The position numbers were made by a program, and so were the translations under genes. Below the pieces are notes generated by a model that had not been told where the DNA came from, searched no databases, and was given only the letters and a program-made list of their open reading frames with translations. This document shows, piece after piece, positions 61,901 to 64,000 of a DNA stretch of 64,000 nt (position 1 is its first letter; the number at the start of each line of letters is the position of its first letter). This DNA comes from Actinophytocola xinjiangensis (GTDB lineage Bacteria; Actinomycetota; Actinomycetes; Mycobacteriales; Pseudonocardiaceae). The DNA is taken from the NCBI RefSeq assembly GCF_001921215.1, contig NZ_MSIF01000008.1, positions 1 through 64,000 of the forward strand, written 5' to 3'.

Positions 61901-62732
61901 CGGGAACGTGTTCGCCTACAGCGTGACATCCATGGTCACCGAAGCTCGATCCGAACGAATCGAGCTGTATGACATCCCGCAGCGCCGGACCACAGCCGTT
62001 CTGGACGAGGATGAGGTCGGCCCAGACCTGACGAACATTGCCTTCAGCCCGGATGACCGCTCACTGCTGATCACCGGCATACTCGACGTTGACGGCACCA
62101 CGTCCACTCGGGTGTGGGATCTACGCCGTCGGACCACGACCCGCACGATCGCCGACACCGCAGGCGATGTGGTGCCGCATCCCAACGGCCAGTTGATCGT
62201 CACAACACAGGGCCGGGCATACCGTTTCCCTTCCGGTAGCAGACTGCCCGCCGTCAGGGGCACCGGCAAGGCCACCGCCTTGGCGTTCAGCCCGAACGGG
62301 GACTACTTGGCCGCCGGTGACGCATCCGGTCGGGTCGCGCTGTGGGACGGCCAACTCACCCAACACCTCGGTGTTCTCACCGCCCCCGACACCACCACCT
62401 ACCAGTACGTCTCCGCGCTGGCCTTCTCCCCTGACGGTCAGACTCTGGCAGTTGCCGCGGACGAAGGCACCCTGCAACTGTGGGACACCACCACCCACCT
62501 CCGCATCGGGTCATCGCTCCCCACACCCGGCGACACTGTCCGTGCCCTGGCATTCAGCCCCGACGGACGCACCCTCCACGCGGCCGGCGACCACACCCCA
62601 CTTCAGACCTACGACATCACCCCCGACAAAGCGGCCCAGACCGTATGTCAGCGCGTCACCAACCACCTCACCTCGAACCAATGGCAGCGCCACCTACCAG
62701 GCACCCCTTACCAGCAACTCTGCCCCCATTGA
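58908..62732 (+). CDS. HTH-nSTAND-WD40 membrane-anchored protein
   Basis: About 1,274 residues. An N-terminal XRE-like helix-turn-helix (RFADGLRRLRQEAGG ... YSAATLAQAASG, 17-54) leads into an nSTAND-type NTPase with P-loop GPSGSGKS (141-148) and Walker B VVVDQFEEVF. A single hydrophobic segment follows (about 509-527). Then comes a long beta-propeller region with WD-like repeats (FSPDGQTLAVAADEGTLQLWD and similar). Such proteins are frequent in actinomycetes and are thought to be signal-transducing switches or defence sensors; no specific role is established. GTG 58,908 has GGGGAGG just before it and gives the usual family N-terminus. The 3' half uses more C-ending codons than the cluster genes. 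Confidence 0.88.
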   Translation: MGRRERPLDPTVGPVARFADGLRRLRQEAGGITYRVMARKAHYSAATLAQAASGARLPSLEVLLAYVDVCGGDCEEWERRWRQTVREVDAEAHAAGDDAEAPYLGLARFDAEDHERFFGRDLLVDELEDLLSRRRLVVVTGPSGSGKSSLLHAGLVPRLRRTESRNGQSTAIRLLTPGEHPADTHAEVLDPQQTPSGTVVVVDQFEEVFTLCIDRAERTHFLDRLHAATERGVRVIVAVRADFYGHLTQHRALTEAAHHATLLVATMRKEELRQAIVRPAALYGLVVERTLTTRILHEVADEPGGLPLMSHALQETWRRRKGRVLTEAAFDDAGGLHGAITHTAENFYQHLTDDQAETARRILLRLVNPGQGNQDTRRSISRTEVIALGPSAIPILNRLAHARLVTLDGDIVSLAHEAVLSAWPRLHNWIDTDRERLRVQRQLTEAARTWQTLNHDPGSLYRGVRLTVAEQYCATPDHPDDLTRLEQRFLTASLSARKRNRRARRTGRAALSVLLVLGLIAAMVAWQQNEANETRRVEAEARRIAGVAASLRLSDPQTAMQLSLAAWRIADLPETRSALLAAAVQPEQNVFTDPDRSTQTMRQLSADGRTLLSIGREQVTRWNLATNQATAVLPGLSDAMTQAGFPRADTQWLPVFSGTDQKVSLYDLTTGRRDEPAMTEADRGAEMSPSGRILVVYDVDGSNQRIQLWDPRTRRTLLEVNENTKGKPVGDINSLNWARVLSLMDQFEQERRGLAEFGVPFLDATMSADDRFLAVCVPGEQLRLWDVTTGRRMSAPWLPTVSLRQCVQEQITFSADGSRLAVVDDTGVRTWHTETGQEAPAVTHAGLTIPELSKDGAFVAASDGEELLVWRLVTPRHPVLRHRLSGETVKDIKLDTEAGTLRYLGGPDNAWGTTVHTLTLTRSATPHWSKHPSLGARFSPDGTTLAIARPDTEGEYIRFLILDKRTGKPVAEPPRMPCSMPDDDLFRHCTAMMSFNSTGNVFAYSVTSMVTEARSERIELYDIPQRRTTAVLDEDEVGPDLTNIAFSPDDRSLLITGILDVDGTTSTRVWDLRRRTTTRTIADTAGDVVPHPNGQLIVTTQGRAYRFPSGSRLPAVRGTGKATALAFSPNGDYLAAGDASGRVALWDGQLTQHLGVLTAPDTTTYQYVSALAFSPDGQTLAVAADEGTLQLWDTTTHLRIGSSLPTPGDTVRALAFSPDGRTLHAAGDHTPLQTYDITPDKAAQTVCQRVTNHLTSNQWQRHLPGTPYQQLCPH

Positions 62733-63057
62733 GTTCGCCAACGAACCAACGACTCAGGGCACCAGGGTGGGACTGTTCCATGATCATGGGATAGACCCAC
62801 GGTCGGGGCACGGCACCATGGACGCTGAGCGCGGAGGGTCCTTCCGCCACGATGGAAGGGGTTCCTGTGTCGCGGGCAACCGGGCTGTCAAGGAGATCTG
62901 GCGTTGAGTGAGCCGATGCCACCCCGAGGCCGGTGACGTTGGTGAGCAGCAACAGGTTGTGTGCTTCCAGAATGCTTCGGCCGGCAGCCAACGGAAGTCA
63001 GGCCCCAGACCTGGGCGCGACACTGGCAAGTAGGTCAACCCAGCTCGCTGACGTTGG
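62733..63057. other. Intergenic region with palindrome and hairpin
   Basis: 325 bp after the nSTAND gene. A perfect 12-bp palindrome, CCATGATCATGG, is at 62,778-62,789. A hairpin CCTTCC-N8-GGAAGG is at 62,840-62,859 and may end the nSTAND transcript. Similar words, TGACGTTGGT followed by G or C and AGC, occur near 62,934 and 63,049. A minus-strand frame is open but not recognised. Confidence 0.45.
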
Positions 63058-64000
63058 TCAGCGGGTGGGATGAGGGGCGTTGAGGTCGACGAGGAGCGTC
63101 TGGGCCTTGGTTCGGAGCAGGTGGTAGCCGCTGTGCCGCGCCGCGGCCATCGCGGTGGAGGCGAGGTAGATGGCCTGGTCGCGTTCACCGGTGCGAATGA
63201 GCGACGCGGCGAGGCCGACAAGTGCCTCGGTTTCCAGGAAGTGGTTGCCGATGCCTCTGGCGATGCGCAGTGCCTGCCGGTGCCCGTCGACCGCCGACTG
63301 GTAGCGGCCGAGTTGGTGCTGGATACTTGCCCGGGTGGTGAGCGTCCCCGCTTCGAGCCGCTTGTCTCCGGTCTCCCTTGCAAGGTCGACCGCTGTGCTC
63401 GCGAGGTCCAGTGCCTTGCCGAACTCGCGGGTGTCGCGGTGCAGCGCGGCCAGGGCGCGCAGCGTGTCGCCTTCGGTGTTGCGGTCGCCGATCTGGCGCA
63501 GCAGGGTGAGGGCGTCTGTCAGCGTGATCAGCGCCTCGTCGGGCCGATTCATCGCGAGGTGGATTTCGCCGAGGTGGGTCAGCGTGCGCGCCTCGCCGCT
63601 GCGTGAGCCCGATTCCCGGTGCAGAGCAAGCGATTCCAAGCAGTGCTTCGCGGCGTCGTGCAGTCTGCCCTGTCCGAGGCGGACCAGGCCGAGGTTGCCC
63701 AGGGCGGTTGCCTCACCAGCCTTCTGGCCCGTCTCCTGGTGGAGTTCGCGTGCTTGGGTGAACAGCTCGGCGGCCATGTCCAGTCGGCCGAGTGCCCAAT
63801 TGAGGTTGCCGAGGTTGCCAAGCGCCGCGGACCCGCCCTCCACCCAACCTACCTGGCGGGCAAGGGAAAGCGCCGTAGCGTGGTGGTCAATGGCGTCCTG
63901 GTGGCGGCCCTGCGCCCAGTGCAGGGTCGCCAGGCTGGCATGCGCGGCGGCCTGGGCCCGCTGGTCGCCTTCCGCTTCGGCAGCGGCGAGCCCGGCGTTG
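63058..64000 (-). CDS. TPR-repeat protein, 5' end outside window
   Basis: The minus-strand frame is open from base 64,000 to a stop at 63,058. The translation is a chain of tetratricopeptide repeats (for example ALGNLGLVRLGQGR, TLTHLGEIHLAMNRPDEA, TLRALAALHRDT), each about 40 residues. This is the usual C-terminal part of SARP/AfsR-like or NB-ARC-TPR regulators of actinomycetes, so the N-terminal domains probably lie to the right. A short start at 63,843 exists, but the repeat pattern clearly continues upstream of it. The true role cannot be told from this part. Confidence 0.8.
   Translation of the reverse strand, partial: NAGLAAAEAEGDQRAQAAAHASLATLHWAQGRHQDAIDHHATALSLARQVGWVEGGSAALGNLGNLNWALGRLDMAAELFTQARELHQETGQKAGEATALGNLGLVRLGQGRLHDAAKHCLESLALHRESGSRSGEARTLTHLGEIHLAMNRPDEALITLTDALTLLRQIGDRNTEGDTLRALAALHRDTREFGKALDLASTAVDLARETGDKRLEAGTLTTRASIQHQLGRYQSAVDGHRQALRIARGIGNHFLETEALVGLAASLIRTGERDQAIYLASTAMAAARHSGYHLLRTKAQTLLVDLNAPHPTR

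Noticed and set aside
62668-62991. Short minus-strand frame over the palindrome after the nSTAND gene
   Set aside because: It overlaps the end of the nSTAND gene, has no recognised domain and no ribosome site; perhaps a decayed mobile fragment, but I cannot support it.
1-64000. CRISPR arrays, rRNA or tRNA genes, plasmid or phage origin
   Set aside because: No regularly spaced repeats, no tRNA T-loop words in a cloverleaf context and no rRNA sequence were seen on reading both strands.

Overview
The window is very GC-rich, with G/C-ending codons, GTG and TTG starts, ATGA and GTGA overlaps, and StrR, SARP, LAL and nSTAND proteins. All of this points to a filamentous actinomycete, probably of the Pseudonocardiaceae or Streptomyces type. 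Most of it (about 1-46,200) is one hybrid PKS/NRPS biosynthetic cluster. The rest (about 46,400-64,000) is a block of regulators mixed with decayed mobile and NRPS sequence. No ribosomal RNA, tRNA or CRISPR was seen.

Left arm, minus strand (29,869 to 952): one operon-like run with overlapping or nearly touching genes. In order of transcription it encodes an NRPS (C-A-T-E-C), a class C beta-lactamase-like serine hydrolase, an acyl-CoA/ACP ligase, a tandem acyltransferase fused to a PfaD-type enoylreductase, a 5,154-residue polyketide synthase without working integral AT domains, and a cytochrome P450. It converges on the end of another NRPS gene (T-TE, cut by the left edge). The PKS reads KS-(relic AT)-KR-ACP / KS-DH-KR-ACP / KS-(ACP-like relic)-DH-KR-cMT-ACP-ER. 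It is therefore a trans-AT line fed by the AT-AT-ER protein.

Middle (30,147-34,503): an Fe(II)/2-oxoglutarate-type oxygenase, an MbtH-like protein, an IS110 remnant, a free carrier protein overlapped with an FAD amino-acid oxidase, and a hotdog-fold protein.

Right arm, plus strand (34,546-46,211): a tightly coupled run. An A-T didomain protein, a P450 and a thioesterase with Cys in place of the nucleophile Ser form a cassette for hydroxylating a carrier-bound amino acid. They are followed by a glycine-amidinotransferase-like enzyme, a membrane di-iron desaturase-like protein and a second A-T protein whose pocket reads almost exactly as leucine. An MFS transporter comes next, then a compact leucyl-tRNA synthetase that looks like a self-resistance copy. 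Taken together I infer a short polyketide-peptide with a beta-hydroxy amino acid and possibly a guanidino unit, which may act on leucyl-tRNA synthetase.

Regulatory block (46,406-64,000): two StrR-type ParB-fold activators; a two-component set (histidine kinase, degenerate partner, NarL-type regulator); an LAL regulator; a SARP-NB-ARC protein cut short where it abuts a frameshifted C-T NRPS relic; a hybrid remnant of an IS3 element and a cytosine methyltransferase; a large HTH-nSTAND-WD40 membrane protein; and a TPR protein running off the right edge. Domain and motif calls were read by eye. Adenylation codes were aligned by hand and are tentative.
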